DNA of 45,721 nucleotides from Hydrogenophaga sp. (GCA_020723845.1 DYIC01000011.1:1-45721); one strand, 5' to 3'; shown: positions 8,172 through 17,573, numbered from the stretch's first letter. Numbers and translations are program-made. Notes: generated by a model from the letters alone, not told the origin.

Positions 8172-9320
8172 ATGGGGGCTTCGGTCTTGGCGGTCGGCGC
8201 CTGGCTCAAAAACCGGGCTTGCCGGATGGGCGACGACGGCGTCGAATGGTCCGAGCTGCACGGAGACCTGAGCGATCCGCAGGCCTGTGCGGCGCTGGAA
8301 TCGTCGGTGCAGGCGCTGATTCGCTCGGCGTCGAGCCGGGGTCGACCGGTGCGGGCCATCGCGCACGATTGGCATCCGGATTTTTTCAGTACTTGGCTGG
8401 CGCTGCGGATGGCTGACACGTTGGGGGTGGCTGCTGTGGGGGTCCAGCACCACCATGCGCACTTGGCGGCTGTCATGGCCGAGCACGGGATCGAGGCGCC
8501 CGCGCTGGGGCTCGCGCTCGACGGCGTAGGTCTCGGTACGGATGGCGCGGCCTGGGGGGGGGAGCTGCTCTGGACCGACGGGGCGACCTTCGAGCGCCTG
8601 GGCCACCTGCAGCCGCTGGCGCTGCCGGGGGGTGATCGCGCGGCGCGCGAGCCCTGGCGCATGGCCGCCAGCGTCTTGCACGCGCTAGGGCGTGGCGATG
8701 AAATCGTGCCGCGCTTCGTTCACGGCGTCGGCGCCGGGGTGGCCGCGGGTGTGCAGCAGCTGCTGCAGCGGGGGCTGAACTGTCCCACCACCAGCAGCGC
8801 CGGGCGCTGGTTCGACGCTGCCGCGGCAGCGCTGGGGCTGTGCCTGCGACAAACCGACGAGGCCCAGGCGGCGGTGGCACTGGAGCGTGTGGCGGCCGCA
8901 GCGCTGGCGCAATGGCCCCAGGCAGTGCCTTTGCCGGGGGCGGTCGTTCACCCGGACGGGTGTGTCGACCTGCGCACGGTCGTCGCCCCATTATTCGACA
9001 TCCGCGATCCGCGGGACGTCGGTGTGGCCGCGGCGGGCTTTCATCTGGCGCTGGCCGATGCGCTGTGCGACGCGCTGCTGGCGGCGGCGCGGGTGCGCGG
9101 CGTGCGCCATGCGCTGCTCGGGGGCGGCTGCTTTTTCAACCGAATCCTGCGCGAGCGCTGCGTGCAGCGGCTGCAAGCGGCAGGGATGGACGTATTTCTG
9201 CCGGGCGCCATGGGGTGCGGGGATGCCGGTTTGGCCATCGGCCAGGCGTGGGTGGCCGCGCACCGGCTTGCCCTGCCCCGCCCTCGCAATGTGACCAAGG
9301 AGTTCATCGCATGTGTCTAG
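8172..9320 (+). CDS. hypF: Short-form carbamoyltransferase HypF (HypF1-like)
   Basis: A HypF with 382 residues instead of about 750. It consists only of the C-terminal Kae1-like carbamoyl-transfer domain: VQHHHAHLAAVMAEHG near residues 95-110, DGVGLGTDGAAWGGE near 116-130, and FNRILRERC near 325. The N-terminal acylphosphatase domain, the two zinc-finger motifs and most of the YrdC-like carbamoyl-adenylate domain are missing. A similarly truncated HypF1 in Cupriavidus is known to be functional. No frameshift remnant of the missing part lies upstream, since hypB ends 3 nt before. The last codons overlap the hypC start. Confidence 0.9.
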   Translation: MGASVLAVGAWLKNRACRMGDDGVEWSELHGDLSDPQACAALESSVQALIRSASSRGRPVRAIAHDWHPDFFSTWLALRMADTLGVAAVGVQHHHAHLAAVMAEHGIEAPALGLALDGVGLGTDGAAWGGELLWTDGATFERLGHLQPLALPGGDRAAREPWRMAASVLHALGRGDEIVPRFVHGVGAGVAAGVQQLLQRGLNCPTTSSAGRWFDAAAAALGLCLRQTDEAQAAVALERVAAAALAQWPQAVPLPGAVVHPDGCVDLRTVVAPLFDIRDPRDVGVAAAGFHLALADALCDALLAAARVRGVRHALLGGGCFFNRILRERCVQRLQAAGMDVFLPGAMGCGDAGLAIGQAWVAAHRLALPRPRNVTKEFIACV

Positions 9321-9550
9321 CCATACCCGCGCGCGTGGTCGAAAAACTCGACGGCGAACAGGCCGCGGTCGACCTGGGCGGCATACGCAAGACCATCTCG
9401 ACGGCGCTGGTGCCCGAGGCGCAGGTCGGCGACTATGTCATCGTGCACGTCGGCTATGCGTTGGGTCTGCTCGACCCAGAGGAGGCTCGCCAGACGCTGG
9501 CGATGTTTGCCCAGTGGCAGGCCATGGGCGATGCGCAGGGGGCGCCATGA
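9311..9550 (+). CDS. hypC: Hydrogenase maturation chaperone HypC
   Basis: A 79-residue HypC, partner of HypD in building Fe(CN)2(CO). It begins MCLAIPARV with the essential Cys2; the GDYVIVHVGYAL segment carries the conserved His. AAGGAG at 9297-9302 gives a good ribosome site, even though the start lies within the last 10 nt of hypF. The stop overlaps the hypD start (ATGA). Confidence 0.95.
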   Translation: MCLAIPARVVEKLDGEQAAVDLGGIRKTISTALVPEAQVGDYVIVHVGYALGLLDPEEARQTLAMFAQWQAMGDAQGAP

Positions 9551-10710
9551 AGTACGTGGATGAATTCCGTGACGGCCAGCTCGCGCGGCGCATCGCCGCC
9601 GCGATCCACGACGAGGTCGGCGAGCGGCACTACCATTTCATGGAGTTTTGCGGCGGACACACCCATGCGATCAGCCGCTACGGGGTGCAGGACCTGCTGC
9701 CGCCCAACGTGCACATGGTGCACGGGCCCGGTTGTCCGGTGTGTGTGCTGCCGATCGGCCGCATCGACCAAGCCATCCGGCTGGCGCTGGAGAGCGGTGC
9801 GATCGTCTGCGCGTATGGCGACACCCTGCGCGTGCCGGCCAGTGACGGGCTGTCGCTCGCCAAGGCCAAGGCGCGCGGTGGTGACATCCGCATGGTGTAT
9901 TCGGCCGCCGATGCGCTGGCCGTGGCGCGCGCGCACCCCGAGCGCGAAGTGGTTTTTTTCGCCATCGGTTTCGAGACCACCACCCCGCCGACGGCGTTGG
10001 TGATCCTGGAGGCACAGCGCGAGGGTCTGCCAAACTTCAGCGTGCTGTGTTGTCATGTGCTCACGCCAGCGGCCATCACGCACATCCTGCAGTCGCCCGA
10101 GGTACGCGAATTCGGCACCGTCCCGCTCGACGGCTTCATCGGACCCGCGCACGTGAGCATCGTCATCGGCACCGAGCCGTATGAGCATTTCAGCGAGGAA
10201 TACCGCAAGCCTGTCGTGATCGCCGGATTCGAGCCACTGGACGTGATGCAGGCCATCCTGATGTTGGTGCGGCAGGTCAATGAGGGTCGCGCGCAGGTGG
10301 AAAACGAGTTCACGCGCGCCGTCACGCGCGAGGGCAACCAGCGTGCACAGGGGATCGTGTCGCAGGTGTTCGAGCTGCGAGCGCAGTTCGAGTGGCGCGG
10401 TCTGGGCACGGTGCCCTACAGCGCGCTGCAGATTCGCGAGCGCTTTGCGGCCTTCGACGCGGAGCGGCGGTTCGGCTTGACATACCGACCCGTGCCCGAC
10501 AACAAGGCGTGCGAATGCGGAGCCATTCTGCGCGGGGTCAAGCGGCCGACGGATTGCAAAATCTTTGGCACCGTTTGCACACCGGAACACCCGGTCGGCT
10601 CGTGCATGGTGTCGAGCGAGGGCGCGTGCGCGGCGCACTACACGTATGGGCGCTTCCGGGACATCCCGATCGTGCATGCCGGCGCTGGTGTCGAGGAGAA
10701 CGTTTCGTGA
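9547..10710 (+). CDS. hypD: Hydrogenase Fe-cofactor assembly protein HypD
   Basis: Iron-sulfur scaffold of 387 residues on which the Fe(CN)2(CO) group is assembled with HypC. Conserved motifs are FCGGHTHAI (C35) and GPGCPVCV (C63, C66). The C-terminal cysteine-rich part (ACECGAILRG, DCKIFGTVC, GSCMVSSEGAC) contains the [4Fe-4S] ligands. The start MKYVDEFRD is the conserved family start and overlaps the hypC stop. Its stop overlaps the hypE GTG start. Confidence 0.96.
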   Translation: MKYVDEFRDGQLARRIAAAIHDEVGERHYHFMEFCGGHTHAISRYGVQDLLPPNVHMVHGPGCPVCVLPIGRIDQAIRLALESGAIVCAYGDTLRVPASDGLSLAKAKARGGDIRMVYSAADALAVARAHPEREVVFFAIGFETTTPPTALVILEAQREGLPNFSVLCCHVLTPAAITHILQSPEVREFGTVPLDGFIGPAHVSIVIGTEPYEHFSEEYRKPVVIAGFEPLDVMQAILMLVRQVNEGRAQVENEFTRAVTREGNQRAQGIVSQVFELRAQFEWRGLGTVPYSALQIRERFAAFDAERRFGLTYRPVPDNKACECGAILRGVKRPTDCKIFGTVCTPEHPVGSCMVSSEGACAAHYTYGRFRDIPIVHAGAGVEENVS

Positions 10711-11825
10711 CGGCGAATCTCCCCCTTTCCACAGCACCCGTGGCGCTCGATGCGCCGGCGGCCGACCCGACCCGAGCGTACAGCCGACCGCTGTCGATCC
10801 GCCACGGACGCATCGACGCCGCCCACGGCGCTGGCGGCAAGGCGGCCATGCAGTTGATCGAAGAGCTGTTTCTGGCCGCTTTCGACAACGAAGCGCTGCG
10901 CCAGGGCGACGATGGCGCGGTGTTGGCGTTGCCCGCCTTCGACCCCACACAGGGGCGGCTGGTCATGGCCACCGACGGGCACGTGATTTCGCCGCTGTTC
11001 TTCCCCGGTGGCGACATTGGCAGCCTGGCGGTGCACGGCACCCTCAACGACGTGGCCATGATGGGCGCGCAGCCGCTGTACCTGAGCGCGAGCTTCATTC
11101 TGGAGGAGGGCTTGGCGCTGGCGGACCTGCAACGCATCGTGTACAGCATGGGGGCGGCGGCGCGCGCGGCAGGGGTGCCCATCGTCACGGGCGACACCAA
11201 GGTGGTCGAGCGCGGCAAGGGTGACGGCGTCTTCATCAGCACCACGGGCGTGGGGGTGCTTGCCCCCGGCGTACACATCAGCGGGCGCAACGCGCGTGCG
11301 GGCGACGCGATCCTGCTGTCGGGCAGCATCGGTGACCATGGCGTAGCCGTACTGTCGCAGCGTGCCGGCCTGCAGTTCGAGACCACCATCGAGAGCGACA
11401 GCGCTGCCCTGCACACGTTGGTGGCGGCGATGCTGGCGGCGGCGCCAGGGGGTGTGCACGTGTTGCGGGATCCGACTCGTGGGGGCTTGGCCACCACGCT
11501 CAACGAGATCGCGCGCCAGTCCGGTGTGGGCATGGTGCTCCAAGAGGCCGCGATCCCGGTCAAGCCGCAGGTCGAAGCCGCCTGCGAGCTGCTCGGGCTG
11601 GATCCGCTGTACGTTGCCAACGAGGGCAAGCTCGTGGCCCTGGTGGCGCCGGAGGTGGCCGAGCGTGTGCTGCAAGCCATGCGTGCGCATCCGCTCGGAC
11701 GCGACGCCGCCTGCATCGGCCAGGTGATCGCCGATCCCCACCACTTCGTGCAGATGGCTACCCGCTTCGGCGGCCGCCGTGTGGTCGATTGGCTCAGCGG
11801 TGAGCCGTTGCCGCGTATTTGTTGA
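10707..11825 (+). CDS. hypE: Hydrogenase maturation cyanide-forming dehydratase HypE
   Basis: A PurM-like ATP-dependent dehydratase of 372 residues. HypF carbamoylates its C-terminal Cys and HypE dehydrates this to a thiocyanate, the source of the CN ligands. The C-terminus is PRIC, the obligatory ending. ATP-site segments include DGHVISPLFFPGGDIG and GTLNDVAMMGA. The start is GTG at 10707, overlapping the hypD stop (GTGA); the frame is open further upstream but that part lies inside hypD. The first 25 residues are a poorly conserved extension. Confidence 0.95.
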   Translation: MTANLPLSTAPVALDAPAADPTRAYSRPLSIRHGRIDAAHGAGGKAAMQLIEELFLAAFDNEALRQGDDGAVLALPAFDPTQGRLVMATDGHVISPLFFPGGDIGSLAVHGTLNDVAMMGAQPLYLSASFILEEGLALADLQRIVYSMGAAARAAGVPIVTGDTKVVERGKGDGVFISTTGVGVLAPGVHISGRNARAGDAILLSGSIGDHGVAVLSQRAGLQFETTIESDSAALHTLVAAMLAAAPGGVHVLRDPTRGGLATTLNEIARQSGVGMVLQEAAIPVKPQVEAACELLGLDPLYVANEGKLVALVAPEVAERVLQAMRAHPLGRDAACIGQVIADPHHFVQMATRFGGRRVVDWLSGEPLPRIC

Positions 11826-11850
11826 AGGGCAAAGCAACGGTTGGTTCGTC

Positions 11851-13593
11851 ATGGCGCTGCGTATTTTGTTGCTGTGCCACGGCTTCAACAGCCTGAGCCA
11901 GCGGCTGTATGCCGAGCTGCGCGCGCGCGGCCATACCGTGAGCGTCGAGCTCGATATCGCCGACCGAGTGACCGAAGAGGCGGTGTCCCTGTTTGCGCCC
12001 GACCTGGTGCTGGCGCCGTTTTTGAAGCGGCGTATTCCCGATACCGTCTGGCAACGCGTGCCGTGTTTCGTGGTCCATCCGGGGCCACCCGGAGACCGCG
12101 GGCCGAGCGCATTGGACTGGGCGGTGCGGGAACGGCTCTCCCACTGGGGGGTCACCGTGTTACAGGCGAACGGAGAATTCGATGCAGGCCCGGTGTGGGC
12201 CCATGCCGATTTCGCCACGCGAGCGGCCACCAAGAGCAGCCTCTACCGGCGCGAAGTGACCGAGGCGGCGCTGCAGGCGACGTTGGCTATGTTGGCCCGA
12301 TTCGAGTCTGGCGTGCGCACGCCGCCCGCAGGGCCGTCCCCCACGATGCGTTGGCAGCCAGCGATGCGGCAAGCCGACCGTGCCATCGACTGGGAGTGCG
12401 ACGACACCGCGACCGTGATGGCCCGCTTGCGCTGCGCTGACGGGCAGCCCGGGGTTCTCGACGCCCTCTGGGGGCAACCTTGCTATCTGTATGACGCGCA
12501 CGAGGCCAGTGCCGCCACCATGGCGGCGTTTACCAATCATCGGCCCGGGCGCGTGTTGGCAGTGCGCGACGGCGCGCTGTTGCGGCGCACGGTCGATGGC
12601 GGTGTCTGGATTGGGCACGTGCGTTTGGCCGATCCGCCCGGCACCGCGGCGGGACTCGGGCATGTCAAGCAGGTGGCGGCGGACGTATTTGCCGAGCAGG
12701 TGCATGCCCTTGCGCACTCCCCCGCGCCGCTGACGCGACCCGACGACGAGTGGGGTGAATTGCGCTACCGGGAACATGGCCCCGAGGACGCCCGAGTGGG
12801 TTGCCTGTCGTTCGACTTCTACAATGGAGCAATGACCACCGTGCGCTGCGAGCGCTTGCTCCGGGCGTTGCAATGGGTGCGCCAACGGCCGCTGCGGGTG
12901 CTGCTGTTGTTGGGCGGTGAAGATTTTTTCAGCAACGGCATCGATCTCAACGCCATCGAGGCGGCGGCGCAGTGTCCCGGAGACAGTGCGGCCGATGCGT
13001 CATGGCGCAACATCCAGGCCATCGATGACGTGGCGCTGGCCATTTTGCAGATGACCGACCGCGTCACGGTCAGCGTGATGCGTGGCAATGCAGGGGCGGG
13101 AGGTGTCTTTTTGGCGCTGGCGGCCGATCTCGTGTGGGCCCACGAGGCCGTGGTGCTCAACCCACACTACAAGAACATGGGCAATCTGTATGGATCGGAG
13201 TATTGGACCTACGCGCTACCGCGTCGCTTGGGGGATGATGGCGCGCGTGCCCTCATGGCGACTCGGCTGCCGATGCGGGCCCGTGATGCCTGGCAGATGG
13301 GGTTGATCGATGCCTGCGTTGAGGGGCCGCGGCATGTGCTGGAATCCGAGGTGTTGGCACGAGCGTTGGCGCTGGCGGCCGCCGCGGATCACGTCGAGCG
13401 CATAGCGGCGAAACAACGGCAGCGGCAGGCCGACGAGGCGATTCGACCGCTATCGTGGTACCGTGAACAAGAGCTGCAGCGCATGCATCGCAACTTTTAT
13501 GGATTCGATCCCAGCTACCACGTGGCCAGGCACCATTTCGTGCACAAGTTACCTCCCGCATGGACGCCGCGCCATCTGGCCATACACCGCTGA
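11851..13593 (+). CDS. hypX: HypX/HoxX, aerobic CO-ligand synthesis protein
   Basis: A two-domain protein of 580 residues. The N-terminal half resembles formyltetrahydrofolate-dependent formyltransferases (CHGFNSLSQRL near residue 10, HPGPPGDRGPSA near 78). The C-terminal half resembles crotonase/enoyl-CoA hydratases (GGEDFFSNGIDL near 355, GNAGAGGVFLALAADL near 410, NLYGSEYW near 447). In Cupriavidus HypX makes the CO ligand of the hydrogenase active site from a formyl donor under air. Its presence implies hydrogenase maturation under oxic conditions. The ATG at 11851 is chosen because upstream in-frame codons lie within hypE. Confidence 0.94.
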   Translation: MALRILLLCHGFNSLSQRLYAELRARGHTVSVELDIADRVTEEAVSLFAPDLVLAPFLKRRIPDTVWQRVPCFVVHPGPPGDRGPSALDWAVRERLSHWGVTVLQANGEFDAGPVWAHADFATRAATKSSLYRREVTEAALQATLAMLARFESGVRTPPAGPSPTMRWQPAMRQADRAIDWECDDTATVMARLRCADGQPGVLDALWGQPCYLYDAHEASAATMAAFTNHRPGRVLAVRDGALLRRTVDGGVWIGHVRLADPPGTAAGLGHVKQVAADVFAEQVHALAHSPAPLTRPDDEWGELRYREHGPEDARVGCLSFDFYNGAMTTVRCERLLRALQWVRQRPLRVLLLLGGEDFFSNGIDLNAIEAAAQCPGDSAADASWRNIQAIDDVALAILQMTDRVTVSVMRGNAGAGGVFLALAADLVWAHEAVVLNPHYKNMGNLYGSEYWTYALPRRLGDDGARALMATRLPMRARDAWQMGLIDACVEGPRHVLESEVLARALALAAAADHVERIAAKQRQRQADEAIRPLSWYREQELQRMHRNFYGFDPSYHVARHHFVHKLPPAWTPRHLAIHR

Positions 13594-13602
13594 CCGATCG
13601 TC

Positions 13603-15063
13603 ATGTCTCGTCCCCTAGCGCAGCCTGCGATGCCTACGGTTTTGATCGTGGATGACGAGCAGCGTTCGCAGGAAGCGCTGCGTCGCACGCTTGAGGATGA
13701 CTTCACCGTCATCACCGCCAGCAGTGCGGACGATGCCCGCTGCCTCTTGGAAGAGCACCCAGTCCACGTCATTCTGTGTGATCAGCGCATGCCGGGACAG
13801 ACCGGTGTGCAGTTTCTGCGCGAGGTACGCGAGCGCTGGCCCGACGTCGTGCGCATCATCATTTCGGGATATGCCGACAGCGAGGAAATCATCGCTGGCG
13901 TCAACGAGGCGGGCATTCACCGCTACATCCTCAAGCCTTGGTTGCCGGATCATTTGCTGGAGTCGGTGCGCAGTGCGGTCGAGGCACTGGCGCTGCAGCA
14001 GCAGACCGCGCGCCTGGACTTGGAGCTGCGCACCAGTACACGTGCGCTGCGGCAGCGCATAGCGACACAGCTGTCGCTGGTGCAGCAGCAGTTTGGTTTC
14101 GATCGCCTCGTGCGCATGCCAGGCAGCCCCCTCGATGGCGTGTGCGCCATGGCCGAACGTGTCGCGCGCTACGACATCTCGGTGTTGTTGCAGGGCGAAT
14201 CCGGGACGGGTAAAGAGTTACTGGCGCGTGCCATCCACTACGCGAGCCCGCGTTGTGCAGGGCCTTTCGTGGTCGAAAACTGTGCCGCCATTCCGGATAC
14301 CTTGCTCGAGTCGGAACTGTTCGGTCACAAGCGCGGGGCTTTTACGGGGGCCTTCGAGGACCACGTCGGCCTGTTCCAGCGCGCCAACGGTGGCACGATA
14401 TTTCTCGACGAGATCGGCGAAACGTCGCCGGCTTTTCAGGTCAAGTTGCTGCGCGTCTTGCAGGAAGGGGAGGTGCGCCCGGTGGGCGCGGCACGACCGG
14501 TACCGGTCGATGTGCGCATCATTGCGGCCACGCACCGCGACCTGGAGCAAAGGGTGCGCGAGGGATTGTTTCGCGAGGACTTGTATTACCGCATCGCTGC
14601 CGTCACGCTTACTTTACCCCCGTTGCGCGAGCGCGTGGGAGACATTCCGGCCATCGCGCGCCAGATCGTGCAGGACGTGGCCGCCGAGTTGGGTCATCCC
14701 GGTGTGCAGCTCTCCGACGAGGCGCTGGCGTGTCTGCTTGCTTACCCCTGGCCGGGCAACATCCGCGAGTTGCGCAACGAGTTGGCGCGCGCGATGACGC
14801 TGCATGACGGCGCGGTATTGTCCTCGGATGTGTTTTCGCTTCGCGTGCGTCAGGGGCGGGGGAGTGGTGCCGGTGGGCGCGGCTGGATCACCGAGCCCGG
14901 CAGTGGTACCCTTAGCGAGCGGCTCGAGGTGGTCGAAGCCATGATCTTGCGAGACGCTTTGCTGCGGCATCGCTGGAACAAGACCCGTACGGCTGCCGAG
15001 CTGGGACTGTCGAGGGTCGGTTTGCGCGCCAAGATGCGCCGCTTTGGGTTGGATCACCCATGA
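13603..15063 (+). CDS. hoxA: NtrC-family response regulator HoxA
   Basis: Sigma54-dependent activator of hydrogenase genes, 486 residues. The receiver domain (about 12-130) has DD at 17-18, phospho-acceptor Asp60 (ILCDQRMPG) and a conserved Lys in ILKPW. The AAA+ domain has Walker A GESGTGKE, the sigma54-contact loop GAFTGA and the Walker B-like FLDEIGE. A Fis-type helix-turn-helix ends the protein (TRTAAELGLSRVGLRAKM). In Cupriavidus HoxA is active when unphosphorylated and is switched off by HoxJ without H2. It begins 9 nt after hypX and leads the regulatory block. No convincing -24/-12 target promoter was found in the window; the expected one is upstream of hoxK. Confidence 0.94.
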   Translation: MSRPLAQPAMPTVLIVDDEQRSQEALRRTLEDDFTVITASSADDARCLLEEHPVHVILCDQRMPGQTGVQFLREVRERWPDVVRIIISGYADSEEIIAGVNEAGIHRYILKPWLPDHLLESVRSAVEALALQQQTARLDLELRTSTRALRQRIATQLSLVQQQFGFDRLVRMPGSPLDGVCAMAERVARYDISVLLQGESGTGKELLARAIHYASPRCAGPFVVENCAAIPDTLLESELFGHKRGAFTGAFEDHVGLFQRANGGTIFLDEIGETSPAFQVKLLRVLQEGEVRPVGAARPVPVDVRIIAATHRDLEQRVREGLFREDLYYRIAAVTLTLPPLRERVGDIPAIARQIVQDVAAELGHPGVQLSDEALACLLAYPWPGNIRELRNELARAMTLHDGAVLSSDVFSLRVRQGRGSGAGGRGWITEPGSGTLSERLEVVEAMILRDALLRHRWNKTRTAAELGLSRVGLRAKMRRFGLDHP

Positions 15064-15120
15064 AGGCCGAGCCTGGTGCATCGTGTCTCGGCACGCCGGA
15101 TGAGCTGAGGAGAGTTGCCC

Positions 15121-16116
15121 ATGAACGTGTTGTGGCTGCAATCTGGCGGCTGTGGGGGATGCAGCATGTCGCTGTTGTGCGCGAATACGGCCGATTTCGA
15201 TGGACAGTTGCGCGCCGCGGGCATCGATCTGTTGTGGCACCCCTCGCTGTCGTTGGCCAGTGGTGAGGAGGTCCGTGCGCTGCTGCAATCGGTGCTCGAC
15301 GGTGCGACACCACTCGATGCACTTTGTGTAGAAGGCGCCCTGCTGCGCGGTCCAAACGGCACCGGCCGCTTTCACGTGCTCGCCGGCACCGGGCGACCAA
15401 TGATCGATTGGGTGCGCGAGCTCGCGACGCGGGCGTCTTATGTATTGGCCATCGGCAGCTGTGCCGCCTGGGGTGGCGTCACCGCTGGTGGGCCCAACCC
15501 CACCGACGCCTGTGGCCTGCAGTACGACGACGAGATCCCCGGTGGTTTGCTGGGTGCGGAGTTTCGATCCAGCAGTGGACTGCCGGTGATCAATGTTGCG
15601 GGTTGTCCCACGCATCCCGGTTGGGTGATCGACACCTTGATGGCCCTGGCCGCGTCCGAAATCGCGGCGCAAGACCTTGATGCCTACGCGCGCCCGCGGT
15701 TTTACGCCGATCATTTGGTGCACCACGGTTGCACACGCAACGAGTACTACGAGTTCAAAGCCAGTGCCGTCAAACCATCGGACCTGGGCTGCCTGATGGA
15801 GCACCTTGGCTGCAAGGGTACACAGGTCCACGCCGACTGCAACACCCGGCTCTGGAATGGCGAGGGTAGCTGCACTCGTGCCGGTTACGCCTGCGTGGCT
15901 TGCACCGAGCCGGGTTTTCAAGAGCCTGGCCATCCCTTCCATCAAACACCCAAGATCGCCGGCATTCCGGTTGGCCTGCCCACGGACATGCCCAAGGCGT
16001 GGTTCGTCGCGCTGGCCTCGCTGTCCAAGAGTGCAACGCCCAAGCGCGTTCGGGTCAACGCCGTGGCCGATCACTTGGTCGAGAAACCTGCCATCCGGCG
16101 GACCCGGCTCACATGA
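15121..16116 (+). CDS. hoxB: Regulatory hydrogenase (H2 sensor) small subunit HoxB (HupU)
   Basis: Electron-transfer small subunit of the cytoplasmic H2-sensing hydrogenase, 331 residues. It starts directly with the mature-type sequence MNVLWLQSGGCGGCSMS and lacks a Tat signal peptide, the hallmark of sensor hydrogenases. Cysteines for three Fe-S clusters are visible, in SGGCGGC, GSCAAWGG, GCPTHPG, HHGCTRNEY and the CNTRLWNGEGSC to CVAC region. ATG 15121 is preferred to an in-frame TTG at 15115, because GAGGAG (15107-15112) is spaced 8 nt from the ATG. Confidence 0.94.
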   Translation: MNVLWLQSGGCGGCSMSLLCANTADFDGQLRAAGIDLLWHPSLSLASGEEVRALLQSVLDGATPLDALCVEGALLRGPNGTGRFHVLAGTGRPMIDWVRELATRASYVLAIGSCAAWGGVTAGGPNPTDACGLQYDDEIPGGLLGAEFRSSSGLPVINVAGCPTHPGWVIDTLMALAASEIAAQDLDAYARPRFYADHLVHHGCTRNEYYEFKASAVKPSDLGCLMEHLGCKGTQVHADCNTRLWNGEGSCTRAGYACVACTEPGFQEPGHPFHQTPKIAGIPVGLPTDMPKAWFVALASLSKSATPKRVRVNAVADHLVEKPAIRRTRLT

Positions 16117-17573
16117 CATCGCGCCTGTTGGTCGGCCCCTTCAATCGTGTCGAGGGGGATTTGGAGGTGGCGCTGCAAATCAGCGATGGGCGTGTGCAGG
16201 ACGCACGCGTCAACGCGCCGATGTTCCGAGGGTTCGAGCAGATCCTGCGCGGCAAGGTGCCACAGGACGCCTTGGTATTCGTGCCCCGCATCTGTGGGAT
16301 CTGCTCGGTATCCCAGTCGGTGGCGGCAGCGCACGCCTTGGCCGAACTGGCCGGCGTGGCGATGCCCCCCAACGGTCGACACACCATCAATCTGATGTTG
16401 GCGACCGAAAACCTGGCCGACCACCTCACGCACTTCTACCGGTTTTTCATGCCGGATTTCACGCGCCCCGTGTATGCTGACAGACCCTGGCACGCAGAGG
16501 CAGTGCGGCGCTTTGCGCCCGATGGGGGGCAACAGATTCGCGCGGCGACGGCAGCGCGCCAGCGTTGGCTGACTATTTTGGGCACGCTCGGTGGTCGGTG
16601 GCCGCATACACACAGTGTTCAGCCTGGTGGATCGACGCGCGCGATCGACAACGCGGAGCGACTCCGCCTGCTGGCCACGGTACGCGAATTTCGTTTTTTC
16701 GTGGAGCGGGAGTGGATTGGCGACTCACTGGACGCCTTCATCCACCTGGACAGCGAAGCCGCGCTTTGGTCTTGGCATGCGCGGGCGCCCCTCGGGGGGG
16801 ATCTGCGGTTTTTTCTGACACTGGCGAGCGAGTTGGGTTTGCAGAACCTGGGGCCGGGCCCCGGTCGTTACCTGAGTTTCGGCGCCTACCCGCAGCCCGA
16901 TGGTTCGTTCGCGTTACCTCGCGGTGTATGGCGCCAAGCGCAACACCGGCTCGACACCGTCGATGTCGGCTCGATTTCGGAGGACGCCACCTGTGCCTGG
17001 CTCGAGCATGGGAATGGCGCCCTGCATCCGTGGCAGGGTCGTACCGAGCCGGACGCGGACAAAGCCGGCGCGTATACCTGGAACAAGGCCCCTCGGCTGG
17101 CTGGAGAGGTGGTGGAGACCGGTGCCATTGCCCGGCAGGTCGTCGACGGTCACCCGTTGCTGCGTGATGCACTGGCTCGCCACGGCGGCACGGTATTCAC
17201 CCGGGTCTTGGCGCGCGTGCTGGAGCTGGCGCGGGTGATTGGGTGGATGGAGGCTTGGTTGCACGCGTTGCGCCCGGGGCAGCCGTATTGCGTGCCAGCC
17301 AATCTGCCCGCGGAGGGTCGCGCGGCCGGATTGTCCGAAGCCGCGCGCGGCGCTTTGGGTCACTGGCTGGTGGTGCGTGACGGCAGGATTGCCAACTATC
17401 AGATCGTCGCACCGACGAGCTGGAATTTTTCGCCTCGCGACGCGCAGGGAACGCCTGGCGCGCTCGAGCAGGCGCTGGTCGGGGCACCCGTCGTGCCGGG
17501 CGAGACGACGCCGGTGGCGGTTCAGCACATCGTGCGCTCGTTCGATCCCTGCATGGTCTGTACCGTCCATTAG
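16113..17573 (+). CDS. hoxC: Regulatory hydrogenase (H2 sensor) large subunit HoxC (HupV)
   Basis: Nickel-containing large subunit of the H2 sensor, 486 residues. The N-terminal ligands are in RICGICS (C61, C64). The C-terminal motif is DPCMVCTVH and the protein ends at that His, so no endopeptidase processing is needed, as in all HupV/HoxC sensors. The two bulky residues that narrow the gas channel in Cupriavidus HoxC (Ile and Phe) appear here as Ile63 and Phe111 (HFYRFF), which supports an oxygen-insensitive sensor. The start overlaps the hoxB stop. Confidence 0.94.
   Translation: MTSRLLVGPFNRVEGDLEVALQISDGRVQDARVNAPMFRGFEQILRGKVPQDALVFVPRICGICSVSQSVAAAHALAELAGVAMPPNGRHTINLMLATENLADHLTHFYRFFMPDFTRPVYADRPWHAEAVRRFAPDGGQQIRAATAARQRWLTILGTLGGRWPHTHSVQPGGSTRAIDNAERLRLLATVREFRFFVEREWIGDSLDAFIHLDSEAALWSWHARAPLGGDLRFFLTLASELGLQNLGPGPGRYLSFGAYPQPDGSFALPRGVWRQAQHRLDTVDVGSISEDATCAWLEHGNGALHPWQGRTEPDADKAGAYTWNKAPRLAGEVVETGAIARQVVDGHPLLRDALARHGGTVFTRVLARVLELARVIGWMEAWLHALRPGQPYCVPANLPAEGRAAGLSEAARGALGHWLVVRDGRIANYQIVAPTSWNFSPRDAQGTPGALEQALVGAPVVPGETTPVAVQHIVRSFDPCMVCTVH

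Noticed and set aside
2660-10580. TGGCAC sequences (near 2660, 7322, 10563) as possible sigma54 promoters for HoxA
   Set aside because: All lie inside coding sequence and none has a GC element at the required -12 spacing.
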